Assembly (NCBI RefSeq): GCF_003853415.1
Contig: NZ_QTPP01000027.1
Location: 47,984-111,983 of the forward strand
Length of the DNA: 64,000 nt
Direction of reading: 5' to 3'
From: Burkholderia sp. Bp9142
GTDB lineage: Bacteria; Pseudomonadota; Gammaproteobacteria; Burkholderiales; Burkholderiaceae
The position numbers were made by a program, and so were the translations under genes. The notes under the pieces were generated by a model. The model did not search any database and was not told the DNA's origin. It worked only from the letters and a program-made list of their open reading frames with translations. This document shows positions 50,922-60,632 of the stretch, in pieces (position 1 is the first letter of the stretch; each line of letters starts with the position of its first letter).

Positions 50922-53081
50922 TTACAACGACGGCGCCCACGTCGAGCCGAACGGGTTCGACTGGTCGATACCGGGGAAGTCGACGAATGCCTTGCTGCAG
51001 TCGAGCACGTCGGCCGGCCGCGCGTTGCGCGTGGCCGCGCCGTTTACGACGACGCGGTTCGCGGTCGACGCGAACACCGGGAGATTCACGTTGTGCAGCG
51101 TGAGGTTCGCATCCGACGCGATCGTCGAGATCCCGTCGGGCGTGTCGGCCACCACGTCGGTCAACGACATCACGAGCGGGAACGCCGGCTCGCCGTAGCC
51201 GCCGGTATTCGCTTCGAACCCCTGCAGCTTCACGCCGGCCGTGCCCATGATCACGACGTTGGCGAGCGAGATGTCGTGGAAGTTCGGATACAGCGGCCCG
51301 CTCGCCGGCACGGCCTTGGTGCTGTAGTACGGCGTGAACAGCAGCGCGTTCTTCGCATCCTGGATGCAGATGTTCGAATAGTGGATGTTGCTCACTTCGC
51401 CGCCGCGCGCGTAGTCGGACTTGATCCGCAAGCCTTCCTCCGAATCCCGGAACGAATTGTCGTACACCTGAACGTTCGTCACGCCGCCGTTGGTCTCGCT
51501 GCCAACCGAGATCCCGTGCCCCCAGTAGATGTGGTTGTGCGCGATCACGACGCCCCATTTGCGATCCGAGCGCACGTCGCGGTTGCCGTCGATGCCGAAC
51601 AGCCCCGAGCCGGCGGGCGACGGGTTGTTGCTGCCCTTGAGCGCAATGTCGTCGTCGCCGGTGCTCACGTAGTTGTACGCGAACACGAAGTTCTTCAGGT
51701 AGCCGTCGAACGAGATCGCACCGGTGGAGGCGGTCGCGCTGCCGGTCGACAGCGTCGTCGAGGTCGGCTTCGACGCGGAGCCCGGGTCGAACGCGTCGGT
51801 GTTCTTCACGTTGTCCGCGTTGAACGTCTGCCCGTTGTACAGCGGGTTGCCGTTGCCGGCCGGGTTCGCGAACGCGGCGAGCGTCGGCGTCTGCACCTTC
51901 ACGTTCCAGATCGTCAGCCCGTCGATGCCGCTCGGCACCACGTGGAAATTCGGGCTGTTGTTCAGCGTGATGCGGTACAGCGTCAGGTTCTTCGCGTAGT
52001 TGAACACCATCAGCCGGAAGTTCGACTGCGAGCCGAAGCCGGTCGTGCCGTTCTGCACCATGTTGCCGAGATACGCGAGATCCCACCACGTCATGTTGCG
52101 CACGGTCGACTTCGAATCGACGACGGTGCCGCCGTCATCGCACGCGGTGCCGTCCGGCGCGATGGTGCCGCTCTTGTACGCCGCGTAGGTATTCGAGCAG
52201 GTCAGGTCGACCTTCATCAGCGGGTATTTCGCGTCGGACGTCACGAGTTCGGCGTAGCCGCGCCCGTCGATCCGGCCGTCGCCGACCACCGCCGAATTCA
52301 CGAGGTTCGTGCCGGTGATCAGCGCGAGGCAGTTCGACGAGCTGCCGGCCTTCGTCGCGCTGACTGCCGTGTTGCCGCAATACGGCCCGGCGACGTTCGG
52401 CGCATACGCCTTCGCGTCGCGCGACGCGTACAGCGTGACGCCCTTGTCGAGCCAAAGCGTCACACCCGACGGCAGCGTCAGCGGCCCGCTGATGAAGCCG
52501 TTGCCGGGCCCCGTCTGGTTGACGACGAGCCGCACCGCGAACTTGCTCGCGCGGTACGTCGGCCTGGCCAGCTCCTCGCCGGACGCGCCGGCGATGTTCA
52601 CGTTCGGCACGGCCGCCGTCTTCTGCGCGGCGGTGGCCAATGCGTCGGCTGCCGCGATCGTCGCGCCGACCTCGGCGTCGACGGCCGCGCCGCACGCGTC
52701 GAGCGCGGCCTGGATGCGCGCCTGGTCGGGGTTCGCCGTCGCGGTCGGCACCGCCTTGCCGACGCCCGCGATCGACGGATCGGCCTCCGGCGGCAGCGAG
52801 CCGTCGGGGCGGCTCACGAGCGTATTGGCGGCTTCCAGCGTGCTGCACACCTGCGTATCGGCGGGCAGCGCCGGCTCGGCCGGCAATGCCGGGTCGACGG
52901 TGGTCGTGCCGACCTGGAACACGGCGGCGGCGGGCGGCGTGGTCGCGGCCGTGCTGCTGGCAGCGCTCGAATCGTCGCCGCCGCACGCGCTCAGCGCGGC
53001 CGCGGTCGCGGTCGCGACGAGCGCCGCGAACAGGCCGAGCACGCGCGGGCGGGCGGTCGACCCGGAAAGTCGGGATGTCAT
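50922..53081 (-). CDS. Polygalacturonase-like glycoside hydrolase family 28 lipoprotein
   Basis: 719 residues. N-terminal signal with VTATATAA then LSACGG, a lipobox, so an outer-membrane or periplasmic lipoprotein. After a variable ~170-residue linker domain, the right-handed beta-helix of GH28 shows NTDAFD (NTDxxD), GDDDIALK (catalytic Asp pair), GHGISVGSE and RIKSD, the four GH28 signatures. It hydrolyses polygalacturonan (pectin) or a related uronate polymer. CAGGAG lies 10 nt before ATG 53081. Divergent from a TRAP transporter set that probably imports the released uronate. It is longer than typical polygalacturonases because of the N-terminal part. Confidence 0.9.
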   Translation of the reverse strand: MTSRLSGSTARPRVLGLFAALVATATAAALSACGGDDSSAASSTAATTPPAAAVFQVGTTTVDPALPAEPALPADTQVCSTLEAANTLVSRPDGSLPPEADPSIAGVGKAVPTATANPDQARIQAALDACGAAVDAEVGATIAAADALATAAQKTAAVPNVNIAGASGEELARPTYRASKFAVRLVVNQTGPGNGFISGPLTLPSGVTLWLDKGVTLYASRDAKAYAPNVAGPYCGNTAVSATKAGSSSNCLALITGTNLVNSAVVGDGRIDGRGYAELVTSDAKYPLMKVDLTCSNTYAAYKSGTIAPDGTACDDGGTVVDSKSTVRNMTWWDLAYLGNMVQNGTTGFGSQSNFRLMVFNYAKNLTLYRITLNNSPNFHVVPSGIDGLTIWNVKVQTPTLAAFANPAGNGNPLYNGQTFNADNVKNTDAFDPGSASKPTSTTLSTGSATASTGAISFDGYLKNFVFAYNYVSTGDDDIALKGSNNPSPAGSGLFGIDGNRDVRSDRKWGVVIAHNHIYWGHGISVGSETNGGVTNVQVYDNSFRDSEEGLRIKSDYARGGEVSNIHYSNICIQDAKNALLFTPYYSTKAVPASGPLYPNFHDISLANVVIMGTAGVKLQGFEANTGGYGEPAFPLVMSLTDVVADTPDGISTIASDANLTLHNVNLPVFASTANRVVVNGAATRNARPADVLDCSKAFVDFPGIDQSNPFGSTWAPSL

Positions 53082-53556
53082 GACGGATGTCTCCTGGTAA
53101 GGCGGCGTCCGCGGACGCCGCCGGGTGGGTATCGGGTCAGTCGGGCGGGGCACGGCCGCACGGCGCGCAGGCGCCGCGTGCCGGTCCAGCCGGCAAGCGA
53201 TGAAACGGCGGCGACGGGCTTCCGGCGACGGGCCTCCGGCGCAGGTCGTCGTGGAGGGCGCCGCGCAGGCGGTCCGGCCGGCGCGGGCTCGTGGCGTCGC
53301 GGGGCCGTGGCTGCATTGTGGTCAGTCATCCTATAACGAAGGAAATGGAAGCGAAAGACGGTGCGCGGCGTCGGGAAAACGACACAGCACCGTGCCGATT
53401 CAAATGCAGAGCCGTTTCCGGAAAACGTTTCGCTGATCACCCGCCAGGCGGAGAAGGCTTTTCCCCTTGTCTCGCCGCAAAGCCGCTACAGAGGCGCTTA
53501 TAGGGGTATGCACCAAGTGAGTTAAACGATTAACCGACGTACATTCGCTCCGACAC
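53082..53556. other. Divergent promoter region, GH28 / TRAP
   Basis: 475 nt with no gene. AT-richer patches lie around 53315-53360 and 53500-53550, probably holding the promoters. A GntR-like operator follows at 53557. Confidence 0.5.
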
Positions 53557-53573
53557 GTCATACAACGTATGAC
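53557..53573. promoter_or_regulatory. Perfect 17-bp inverted repeat upstream of TRAP operon
   Basis: GTCATAC-AAC-GTATGAC (53557-53573), 87 nt before the TRAP binding-protein start. The size and symmetry suit a dimeric GntR/FCD or LacI-type uronate regulator. No regulator gene is adjacent. Confidence 0.6.
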
Positions 53574-53660
53574 TGCGATTCAGCGGAAGCCGTACCACGA
53601 CGGTTGCGGATGCCGCCGGGATCGCCGCCAAACAACGAGCAACCAGCAAGGAGACTGACG

Positions 53661-54647
53661 ATGAAGCACCGATTCACCCGCTCCCGTACCGCACTGGCCG
53701 TCGCGCTGATGGCCGGCTTCGCGGTGTCCGCGCAGGCCCGTGTGTTCCGCTCGGCGGACGTGCATGGCGACAGCTTCCCGACCAACATGGCGGTCAAGTA
53801 CATGGGCGACACGTTGTCGAAGCTGACGGGCGGCAAGGACTCGATCAAGGTGTTCGGCAACAGCGCGCTCGGTTCCGAAAAGGACACGGTCGACCAGGTG
53901 CGGATCGGCGCGATCGACATGGCGCGCGTGAACGGCGCGTCGTTCAACGAGATCGTGCCGGAGTCGCTGATCCCGTCGTTCCCGTTCCTGTTCCGCGACG
54001 TCGACCATTTCCGCAAGGCGATGTACGGCCCGGCCGGCCAGAAGATCCTCGACGCGTTCGCGGCGAAGGGGATGATCGCGCTGACGTTCTACGAGAGCGG
54101 CGCGCGCTCGATCTACGCGAAGCGCCCGGTGCGCACGCCGGCCGACATGAAGGGGCTGAAGGTGCGCGTGCAACCGTCGGACCTGATGGTCGACGAGATC
54201 AGGGCGATGGGCGGCACGCCGACGCCGATGCCGTTCGCCGAGGTCTACACGGGCCTGAAGACGGGCCTCGTCGACGCGGCGGAAAACAACCTGCCGTCGT
54301 ACGAGGAAACCAAGCACTTCGAGGTGGCGCCCGACTACTCGGAGACGCAGCACGCGATGACGCCGGAGGTGCTGGTGTTCTCGAAGAAGATCTGGGACAC
54401 GCTGTCGCCGCAGGAACAGGCCGCGATCAGGAAGGCCGCGGCCGATTCGGTGCCGTACTACCAGAAGCTGTGGACCGCGCGCGAGGCATCGGCGCAGCAG
54501 ACGGTGACGAAGGGCGGCGCGAAGATCCTGCCGGCCGCGCAGATCGACCGCGCGGCATTCGTGAAGGCGATGCAGCCGCTGTGGGCGAAGTATGAAAAGA
54601 CGCCGCAGATGAAGCAGATCGTCGACGAGATCGAGGCAACCAAGTGA
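53661..54647 (+). CDS. dctP: TRAP transporter solute-binding protein (DctP type)
   Basis: 328 residues with a signal peptide (MKHRFTRSRTALAVALMAGFAVSAQA). DctP-fold features: FRSADVHGDSFPTNMAVKYMGDTL, GSEKDTVDQVRIGAIDMARVNG, KGLKVRVQPSDLMVDEIRAMGGTPTPMPFAEVYTGLKTGLVDAAENN, containing the conserved Arg (about 168-170) that pairs with the substrate carboxylate. AAGGAG lies 8 nt before the ATG. The neighbouring GH28 suggests galacturonate or oligogalacturonate as ligand; this is inference. Overlaps the next gene by four bases. Confidence 0.93.
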   Translation: MKHRFTRSRTALAVALMAGFAVSAQARVFRSADVHGDSFPTNMAVKYMGDTLSKLTGGKDSIKVFGNSALGSEKDTVDQVRIGAIDMARVNGASFNEIVPESLIPSFPFLFRDVDHFRKAMYGPAGQKILDAFAAKGMIALTFYESGARSIYAKRPVRTPADMKGLKVRVQPSDLMVDEIRAMGGTPTPMPFAEVYTGLKTGLVDAAENNLPSYEETKHFEVAPDYSETQHAMTPEVLVFSKKIWDTLSPQEQAAIRKAAADSVPYYQKLWTAREASAQQTVTKGGAKILPAAQIDRAAFVKAMQPLWAKYEKTPQMKQIVDEIEATK

Positions 54648-55222
54648 CCCGTCGGACTTCCCTGAATGGCGCCGCGGCCGTGGGCTCGCCGGACGCGGCC
54701 GCCGCGGACGGCGCGGCGCCGTGCCGGCCGCGCGCGGCGGTGCCGCTTCTGCGCTGCGCGAACGACCTGCTGTTCCGCGCGCTGGCCGTGATCGCGTCGC
54801 TGTGTCTCGCGGCGCTCACGGTGCTGGTGTTCTACGCGGTCGTGATGCGCTACGTGTTCGAGAACGCGCCCGACTTCGTCGAGCCGATCGCGCTGCTGCT
54901 GGTGATCGTGATCGCGATGTTCGGCGCGGCGATGAAGGTGCGCGACGGCGGCCACATCGGCCTCGACTCGCTCGTGCGGCGCCTGTCGCCGGGCGCGCGC
55001 ACCGTGGTGATCGCGATCCAGCACCTGAGCCTGATCGCGTTCGCGATCGCGATCATGGCCGGCTGCGGCAGCATGGCCGCCGAGACGATGGGCGACCGCA
55101 TTCCGATCATCGGGCTGCCCGAAGGCGTGCGCTACCTGATCACGATTCCCGCGGCGATCGCCATCATCCTCTTCTCGCTCGAGCACCTGCTCGCGCTTCG
55201 TCGTTCTTCGTCGGGACAATAA
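54644..55222 (+). CDS. dctQ: TRAP transporter small permease (DctQ type)
   Basis: 192 residues. A polar, proline-rich ~35-residue leader precedes four hydrophobic helices; helix 2 contains the YVFENAPDFVEPIALLLVIVIAMFGAAM pattern and MKVRDGGHIGLDSLV the DctQ loop with conserved Arg/His. Start codon is GTG in a GTGA overlap with the dctP stop, so translation is coupled. It forms the small membrane subunit with DctM. Confidence 0.9.
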   Translation: MTRRTSLNGAAAVGSPDAAAADGAAPCRPRAAVPLLRCANDLLFRALAVIASLCLAALTVLVFYAVVMRYVFENAPDFVEPIALLLVIVIAMFGAAMKVRDGGHIGLDSLVRRLSPGARTVVIAIQHLSLIAFAIAIMAGCGSMAAETMGDRIPIIGLPEGVRYLITIPAAIAIILFSLEHLLALRRSSSGQ

Positions 55223-55226
55223 CGCC

Positions 55227-56579
55227 ATGGAACTCGCGATCCTGTCCGTCAGTTTTCTGATTTTCCTCGTGCTTGGCGTGCCCGTGTCGTTCGCGCTCGG
55301 CATTTCGTGCGTGCTGACCTACATGGTCGAAGGGCTGCCGATCGCGACCGCGATGCAGTCGATGATCTCGGGGATGAACGCGTTCTCGTTCCTCGCGGTG
55401 CCGTTCTTCATCTTCTCCGGCGAGCTGATGCTGCACGGCGGCATCGCGGACCGGATCCTGCGCTTCGCGCAGGCGACCGTCGGCCACTTCCGCGGCGGCC
55501 TCGGGATGGCCAACGTCGTCGCGTGCACGCTGTTCGGCGGCGTGTCGGGTTCGCCGACCGCCGATACGTCGGCGATGGGCGGCGTCGTGATTCCGCTGAT
55601 GAAGCGCGAAGGCTACAGCGCGGCTTACGCGGTCAACGTGACGACCCACGCATCGCTCGCCGGCGCGCTGATGCCGACGTCGACCAACATGATCATCTAC
55701 GCGTTCGCCGCGCAGGGGATCACGGGGATGCTGCACGGCCAGCAGGTGAGCGGCGTGTCGATCGGCGACCTGCTGTTCTCCGGCCTCCTGCCGGTGCTGT
55801 GGGTGATGGGCTTCGTGCTCGCCGCCGCGTACTGGCAGGCCGTGCGTCACGGCTATCCGCGCCGCGAAGACGGTTCGTCCGCGCTGCCGTCGTTCCCGGG
55901 CTGGTATGCGGTGCTGCGCAGCTTCGTCGGCGCGGTGCCGGGCCTGATGGTGATCGCGATCATCCTCGTGTGCGTCGCGAAGGGGATCGCGACCGCGACC
56001 GAGGCGGCCGCGATCGCCGTCGTGTATTCGCTCGTGCTGACCGCGATCGTGTACCGCACGCTGACCGTCGAGAAGCTGCGCCGCGCGCTGTCGCATGCGG
56101 CGCGCACGACGGGCGTCGTGCTGCTGCTGATCGCCGTGTCCAACATGCTGCGCTTCCAGATGTCGTACCTGGAGATTCCGGATGCGATCGAAGGGCTGCT
56201 GAAGCAGTCGACCGCCGCGCCGTGGCTGATGCTGCTGTACATCAACATCATCCAGGTGTTCCTCGGCACGTTCGTCGACATGGCCGCGCACATCCTGATC
56301 ACGACGCCGCTGTTCCTGCCGATCGCGATGGCGTGCGGCGTCGGGCCGGTGCAGTTCGGGATCATGCTGCTCTTGAACTGCTCGCTCGGCCTCGTGCATC
56401 CGCCGATCGGCTCGGTGCAGTTCGTCGGCTGCGCGATCGGCAACGTGTCGATCGGCGAGACGACGAAGATGGCGTGGCCGTATTACCTTGCGATCTTCAG
56501 TGCGATCAACATCGTCACGTACATGCCGTTCTTCTCGACCTGGCTGCCGAGCCTGATCAGCGGCCACGCGGTGTTCTGA
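55227..56579 (+). CDS. dctM: TRAP transporter large permease (DctM type)
   Basis: 450 residues, about twelve hydrophobic helices. DctM signatures: VPFFIFSGELMLHGGIADRIL, TLFGGVSGSPTADTSAMGGVVIPLM, GYSAAYAVNVTTHASLAGALMPTSTNMI and HPPIGSVQFVGCAIG. It couples sodium entry to uptake of the acid delivered by DctP. Begins 4 nt after dctQ, so dctPQM form one operon. A hairpin at 56601-56628 follows. Confidence 0.95.
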   Translation: MELAILSVSFLIFLVLGVPVSFALGISCVLTYMVEGLPIATAMQSMISGMNAFSFLAVPFFIFSGELMLHGGIADRILRFAQATVGHFRGGLGMANVVACTLFGGVSGSPTADTSAMGGVVIPLMKREGYSAAYAVNVTTHASLAGALMPTSTNMIIYAFAAQGITGMLHGQQVSGVSIGDLLFSGLLPVLWVMGFVLAAAYWQAVRHGYPRREDGSSALPSFPGWYAVLRSFVGAVPGLMVIAIILVCVAKGIATATEAAAIAVVYSLVLTAIVYRTLTVEKLRRALSHAARTTGVVLLLIAVSNMLRFQMSYLEIPDAIEGLLKQSTAAPWLMLLYINIIQVFLGTFVDMAAHILITTPLFLPIAMACGVGPVQFGIMLLLNCSLGLVHPPIGSVQFVGCAIGNVSIGETTKMAWPYYLAIFSAINIVTYMPFFSTWLPSLISGHAVF

Positions 56580-56600
56580 CCGCCGGTCTTGCCCGTCGCG

Positions 56601-56628
56601 GCGCCGGATGACCGAGGTTGTCCGGCGC
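56601..56628 (+). terminator. Hairpin after dctM
   Basis: GCGCCGGA (56601-56608) / TCCGGCGC (56621-56628), perfect 8-bp stem, 12-nt loop, no U-tract. Might reduce read-through into the lactonase-like gene. Confidence 0.4.
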
Positions 56629-56666
56629 TGCAATCACGTCAACGGTTGCCTCACGCACATATCCAC

Positions 56667-57758
56667 ATGAACAAGAAGACTGCATGGCGCGCCGTCGCGG
56701 CCGCCGCATTCGCGCTGGCCGCATCGCTCGCGCACGCCGCGACGTATGCGTACGTTTCGAACGGCGACAGCCGCGACATCTCGGTGTTCGGCGTCGACAC
56801 GTCGACCGGCGCGCTGCGCGCGATCGAAACCGTGCCGGTCGACGGCACCGTGATGCCGATGGCGTTGTCGCCCGATCATCACCGGCTGTACGCGGCGCTG
56901 CGCTCGACGCCGTATCGCGTCGTCAGCTTCGCGATCAATCCGCTCGACGGGCGGCTGATCGAGCTGGGCCGCGCGCCGCTCGCGGACAGCATGGCGTATG
57001 TGTCGACCGATGCGTCGGGCCGCTACCTGTTCTCCGCGTCGTACGGCGGCAACCTGCTCGCGGTCAACCGGATCGGCGAGAACGGCGTGGCCGGCGACGT
57101 GCAGCAGACGGTCAGGACCGGCCCGATGGCGCATGCGATCCGCCAGTCGCCGGACGGCCGTTACGCGTTCGCGTCGGTGCTCGGCGCGGATGCCTGGCTG
57201 CGCTTGCCGTTCGATGCGTCGACCGGCAAGCTGACCGACGCGGCCGAGCCCGCGTACCGCCTGCCGGAGAAGTCGGGGCCGCGTCATTTCGTGTTTTCGT
57301 CGAACGGGCGGTTCGCGTACCTGATCGACGAGCTCGACGGCAAGCTGCACGTGCTTGCGATGTCGCATGGCGGTGCCGATGCGAGGCCGATCCAGACCGT
57401 GTCGATCCTGCCGCCGGATTTTCATGGCGACAAGCCGTGGGGCGCGGACCTGCACCTGACGCCGGACGGAACGTTCCTCTACGCGTCGGAGCGCACGTCG
57501 AGCACGCTGGCGGCGTACCGTGTCGACGCGGCGTCGGGCAAGCTCGCGCGGATCGGCACGTTCGCGACCGAGCAGCAGCCGCGCGGCTTCGCGATCGATC
57601 CGTCGGGCACGTACCTGCTCGCGGCCGGGCAACGGTCGCCGACGCTCGCGGTGTACCGGATCGACCGGCACAGCGGCCACCTCGACGCGATCGGCAAGTA
57701 TCCTGTCGGCAAGGGCGCGAACTGGGTCGAGATCGTCACGTACGACGGGACGAACTGA
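56667..57758 (+). CDS. Exported 6-phosphogluconolactonase-like beta-propeller (lactonase family)
   Basis: 363 residues: signal peptide MNKKTAWRAVAAAAFALAASLAHA, then repeating blades (YVSNGDSRDISVFGVDTSTGAL, MALSPDHHRLYAALRS, VSTDASGRYLFSASYGGNLLAV, HLTPDGTFLYASERTSSTLAAYRVD, FAIDPSGTYLLAAGQRS) of the Pgl/3-carboxymuconate-cyclase family. Predicted to open sugar lactones in the periplasm. Coming 87 nt after the TRAP genes, it may act on a galactarolactone/galactonolactone made from pectin uronates. No true SD is seen; start chosen at the signal peptide. Confidence 0.88.
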   Translation: MNKKTAWRAVAAAAFALAASLAHAATYAYVSNGDSRDISVFGVDTSTGALRAIETVPVDGTVMPMALSPDHHRLYAALRSTPYRVVSFAINPLDGRLIELGRAPLADSMAYVSTDASGRYLFSASYGGNLLAVNRIGENGVAGDVQQTVRTGPMAHAIRQSPDGRYAFASVLGADAWLRLPFDASTGKLTDAAEPAYRLPEKSGPRHFVFSSNGRFAYLIDELDGKLHVLAMSHGGADARPIQTVSILPPDFHGDKPWGADLHLTPDGTFLYASERTSSTLAAYRVDAASGKLARIGTFATEQQPRGFAIDPSGTYLLAAGQRSPTLAVYRIDRHSGHLDAIGKYPVGKGANWVEIVTYDGTN

Positions 57759-57931
57759 TTCGCTTGCGCCGGAACGGGCGGCATCGCTCGCGTGCCGCGG
57801 CGTGCCGCTCGTTGCGCGGCTTGCACCCGCATGCGATGCAGGGTCGTGCGTCGAAATTGCGCTCGATCGACTCAAGTTGGACAAGCCGCTGTCGTTAACC
57901 GACAAAGGACAACTTCGAGAGTCGATTCACC

Positions 57932-59503
57932 ATGCGCGATCTGAAGGTAAAGAACAGTCTGCTCGCGGTGCTGGCCGCGTTTGCAGCGATGATCATCGTC
58001 GGCGGCATCGTCGGGGTCGTTGCGCTCGGCAGCGCGAACACGAACGCAAAACGCCTGCACGCCATCGCAACGCAGACGTTGCTCGTCAACGATGCGTACA
58101 AGGACAGCACCCGCACCCGCTCGGCGCTCGTGCGCGCGTATTCGGCGCTGAAGGAGCGCAACGACCCGGCGCAGCGCGACTCGGCGCTGCAAAGCGCGCA
58201 GCGCACATTCGACCTGTCCGCGAAGGAAACGCTGGCGTTCAAGGATGCCGCGCCGATCGGCAGCCTCGGTGCGGACCTGAAGCAGGCGCTGGTCGAATCG
58301 TCGACGCATCTCGCGAGCGTCCTCGCACGCGCGACCGACGCACTGCGCAACGGCGATACCGCCGCGTATGCCGAGATCAACGACAAGGAAATCACGCTCG
58401 CCGGCCAGGTGTATTCGGCGAACGTCGAGAAATTCCAGCGCACGGCCAATCAGCTGGCGGAAGACACGATCGACGACGACAACGCCGCGTACACGCGCAT
58501 CATCGCGATGGTCGGCATCGGTGTCGCGCTGGCACTGGCGCTGATCGCCGCGACGCACTTCGCGCTGCGCGCGATCGTGTCGCGGCCGCTCGCGAACGCG
58601 GCCGCGCTGCTCGACCGCATTGCATCGAACGACCTGACCGTGAAGGTGCCCGACGGCGGCCGCAACGAGATCGGCCAGTTGTTCGCGGCGATGAAGCGGA
58701 TGCAGGCAGGGCTCGCCGCGACCGTCACCGGCATGCGCGACAGCAGCGACGCGATCCACACGGCCGCGCGCGAAATCGCCGCGGGCAACCTCGACCTGTC
58801 GAGCCGCACCGAGCAGCAGTCCGCGTCGCTCGAGGAAACGGCCGCGAGCATGGAGCAGCTGACGTCGACGGTACGCCAGAACGCGGACAACGCGCAGCAG
58901 GCGAGCACGCTCGCCGCGAGCGCGGCGGACCTCGCGCAGCACGGCGGCGAACTGGTCGGCCGGGCCGTCGACATGATGGGCGTGATCAACACGAGCTCGC
59001 AGAAGATCGCGGAGATCACCGGGATGATCGACGGCATCGCGTTCCAGACCAACATCCTCGCGCTCAACGCAGCGGTCGAATCGGCGCGGGCGGGCGAGCA
59101 CGGGCGCGGCTTCGCGGTCGTCGCGGGCGAGGTGCGCACGCTGGCCCAGCGCAGCGCGGGCGCCGCGCGCGAGATCCGGCAGCTGATCGGCGCGTCGATC
59201 GACGACGTGCGCGACGGCAATGCGCTCGTGACGCAGGCGGGACAGGCGATGGACGAGATCGTGTCGTCGGTGCGGCGCGTGGCGACGATCATGACCGAGA
59301 TCACGACGGCCACCGTCGAGCAGAGCGCGGGCATCGACCAGGTCGGCCAGGCGGTCACGCAGATGGACCGGATGACGCAGCAGAACGCGGCGCTCGTCGA
59401 ACAGGCCAGTGCCGCCGCGACCGCGCTCGAGCAGCAGGCCAGCTCGATGCAGTCCGCGATGTCGGTCTTCCGGATTGAGCGCGCGGGCCGAATCCCGGCC
59501 TGA
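57932..59503 (+). CDS. Methyl-accepting chemotaxis protein
   Basis: 523 residues. TM1 at about 9-31, a ~160-residue helical periplasmic ligand domain (four-helix-bundle style), TM2 at about 190-212, HAMP (SRPLANAAALLDRIASNDLTVKVPDGGRNEIGQLFAAM), then the signalling domain with hairpin tip KIAEITGMIDGIAFQTNILALNAAVESARAGEHGRGFAVVAGEVRTLAQRS. It relays ligand binding to CheA-CheW. No C-terminal NWETF-like tether. Its position after the pectin/uronate genes might indicate a related attractant, but nothing proves this. ATG 57932 lacks a strong SD. Confidence 0.95.
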   Translation: MRDLKVKNSLLAVLAAFAAMIIVGGIVGVVALGSANTNAKRLHAIATQTLLVNDAYKDSTRTRSALVRAYSALKERNDPAQRDSALQSAQRTFDLSAKETLAFKDAAPIGSLGADLKQALVESSTHLASVLARATDALRNGDTAAYAEINDKEITLAGQVYSANVEKFQRTANQLAEDTIDDDNAAYTRIIAMVGIGVALALALIAATHFALRAIVSRPLANAAALLDRIASNDLTVKVPDGGRNEIGQLFAAMKRMQAGLAATVTGMRDSSDAIHTAAREIAAGNLDLSSRTEQQSASLEETAASMEQLTSTVRQNADNAQQASTLAASAADLAQHGGELVGRAVDMMGVINTSSQKIAEITGMIDGIAFQTNILALNAAVESARAGEHGRGFAVVAGEVRTLAQRSAGAAREIRQLIGASIDDVRDGNALVTQAGQAMDEIVSSVRRVATIMTEITTATVEQSAGIDQVGQAVTQMDRMTQQNAALVEQASAAATALEQQASSMQSAMSVFRIERAGRIPA

Positions 59504-59732
59504 GTCGGCCTTGTGCAGATCGCCACGTGACCGGGCACGTCGATGAAATCGGGAAGTATCCATGCGGCCGCGACGCGAACGGATGTGCTGCCACGCGAAC
59601 CGGGCGGCGATCCGTCGTCCGCATCGTCACCGACCTGTGCGATGATGCGCGGCGCCGCGTTTCCTGCAACGCGCCGCTGACCCAGCGCCCGCTTGCGGGC
59701 AACTGCCGATCGTCGTCATACCCGGAGGCCCG

Positions 59733-60557
59733 ATGCCCACTCGAATCGTTCACGGCAATACCCTGCATTACCAGGATCACGGCACCGGCTTTCCGGTGCT
59801 GCTCGGGCACAGCTATCTGTGGGACGCGGCGATGTGGGCGCCGCAGATCGACGCGTTGTCGAGCCGCTATCGCGTGATCGTGCCGGACCTGTGGGGGCAT
59901 GGCGCGTCGGGCCCGCTGCCCGAGGGCTCGCACACGCTCGACGATCTCGCCGCGCACGCGAGCGCGTTGCTCGATGCGCTGGAGATCGAGCAGTGCGCGG
60001 TCGTCGGGCTCAGCGTCGGCGGGATGTGGGGCGCGCGGCTCGCGCTGCGCGAACCGCGGCGCGTGCGCTCGCTCGTGCTGATGGATGCGTCGCTCGAGGC
60101 CGAACCCGACGCGACACGTGGGCGCTACTTCGGGATGCTCGACGCGATCGCCGCCGCCGGCTGCATCGCGCCGCCGCTGCTCGATGCGATCGTGCCGCTG
60201 TTCTTCCGGCCGGGCGTGAATCTCGCGGACCCGGTGCCGAGCGCCTTTCGCACCGCGCTCGCGAGCCTGCCGGCCGACCGGCTGCGGGAATCGATCGTCC
60301 CGCTCGGCCGGCTGATCTTCGGGCGGCCGGATACGCTCGCCGCGCTCGCCGGACTGGACGCCGAACGCACGCTGCTGATGTGCGGTTCAGGCGACATGGC
60401 ACGCCCGCCGTCGGAGACGGTGAAGATGGCGAACGTGATCGGCTGCCGCCATGCGCTGGTGCCCGACGCCGGCCATATCTCGAACCTGGAGAACCCCGCG
60501 TTCGTCACGCGGATGCTGCTCGACTGGTTCGACGAACAGCAGCTCGCGGCGGGCTGA
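59733..60557 (+). CDS. Alpha/beta hydrolase
   Basis: 274 residues: FPVLLGHSYLWDAAMWAPQ (oxyanion loop), IVPDLWGHGASGPLP, nucleophile elbow GLSVGGMWG (G-x-S-x-G), acid in CGSGDMARPP, and catalytic His in VPDAGHISNLENPAFV. Similar in layout to 3-oxoadipate enol-lactonase/esterase-type hydrolases, but not specific enough to name the substrate. GGAGG sits 8 nt before ATG 59733. Converges with the ProP-type carrier gene. Confidence 0.9.
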   Translation: MPTRIVHGNTLHYQDHGTGFPVLLGHSYLWDAAMWAPQIDALSSRYRVIVPDLWGHGASGPLPEGSHTLDDLAAHASALLDALEIEQCAVVGLSVGGMWGARLALREPRRVRSLVLMDASLEAEPDATRGRYFGMLDAIAAAGCIAPPLLDAIVPLFFRPGVNLADPVPSAFRTALASLPADRLRESIVPLGRLIFGRPDTLAALAGLDAERTLLMCGSGDMARPPSETVKMANVIGCRHALVPDAGHISNLENPAFVTRMLLDWFDEQQLAAG

Positions 60558-60632
60558 CCGCCGCGCGTGACGCCGGCCGGCGGCGGGCGCCGCGCGGTGT
60601 CGCGTTGCCACGCAACGGCTTGCGATACGGCG

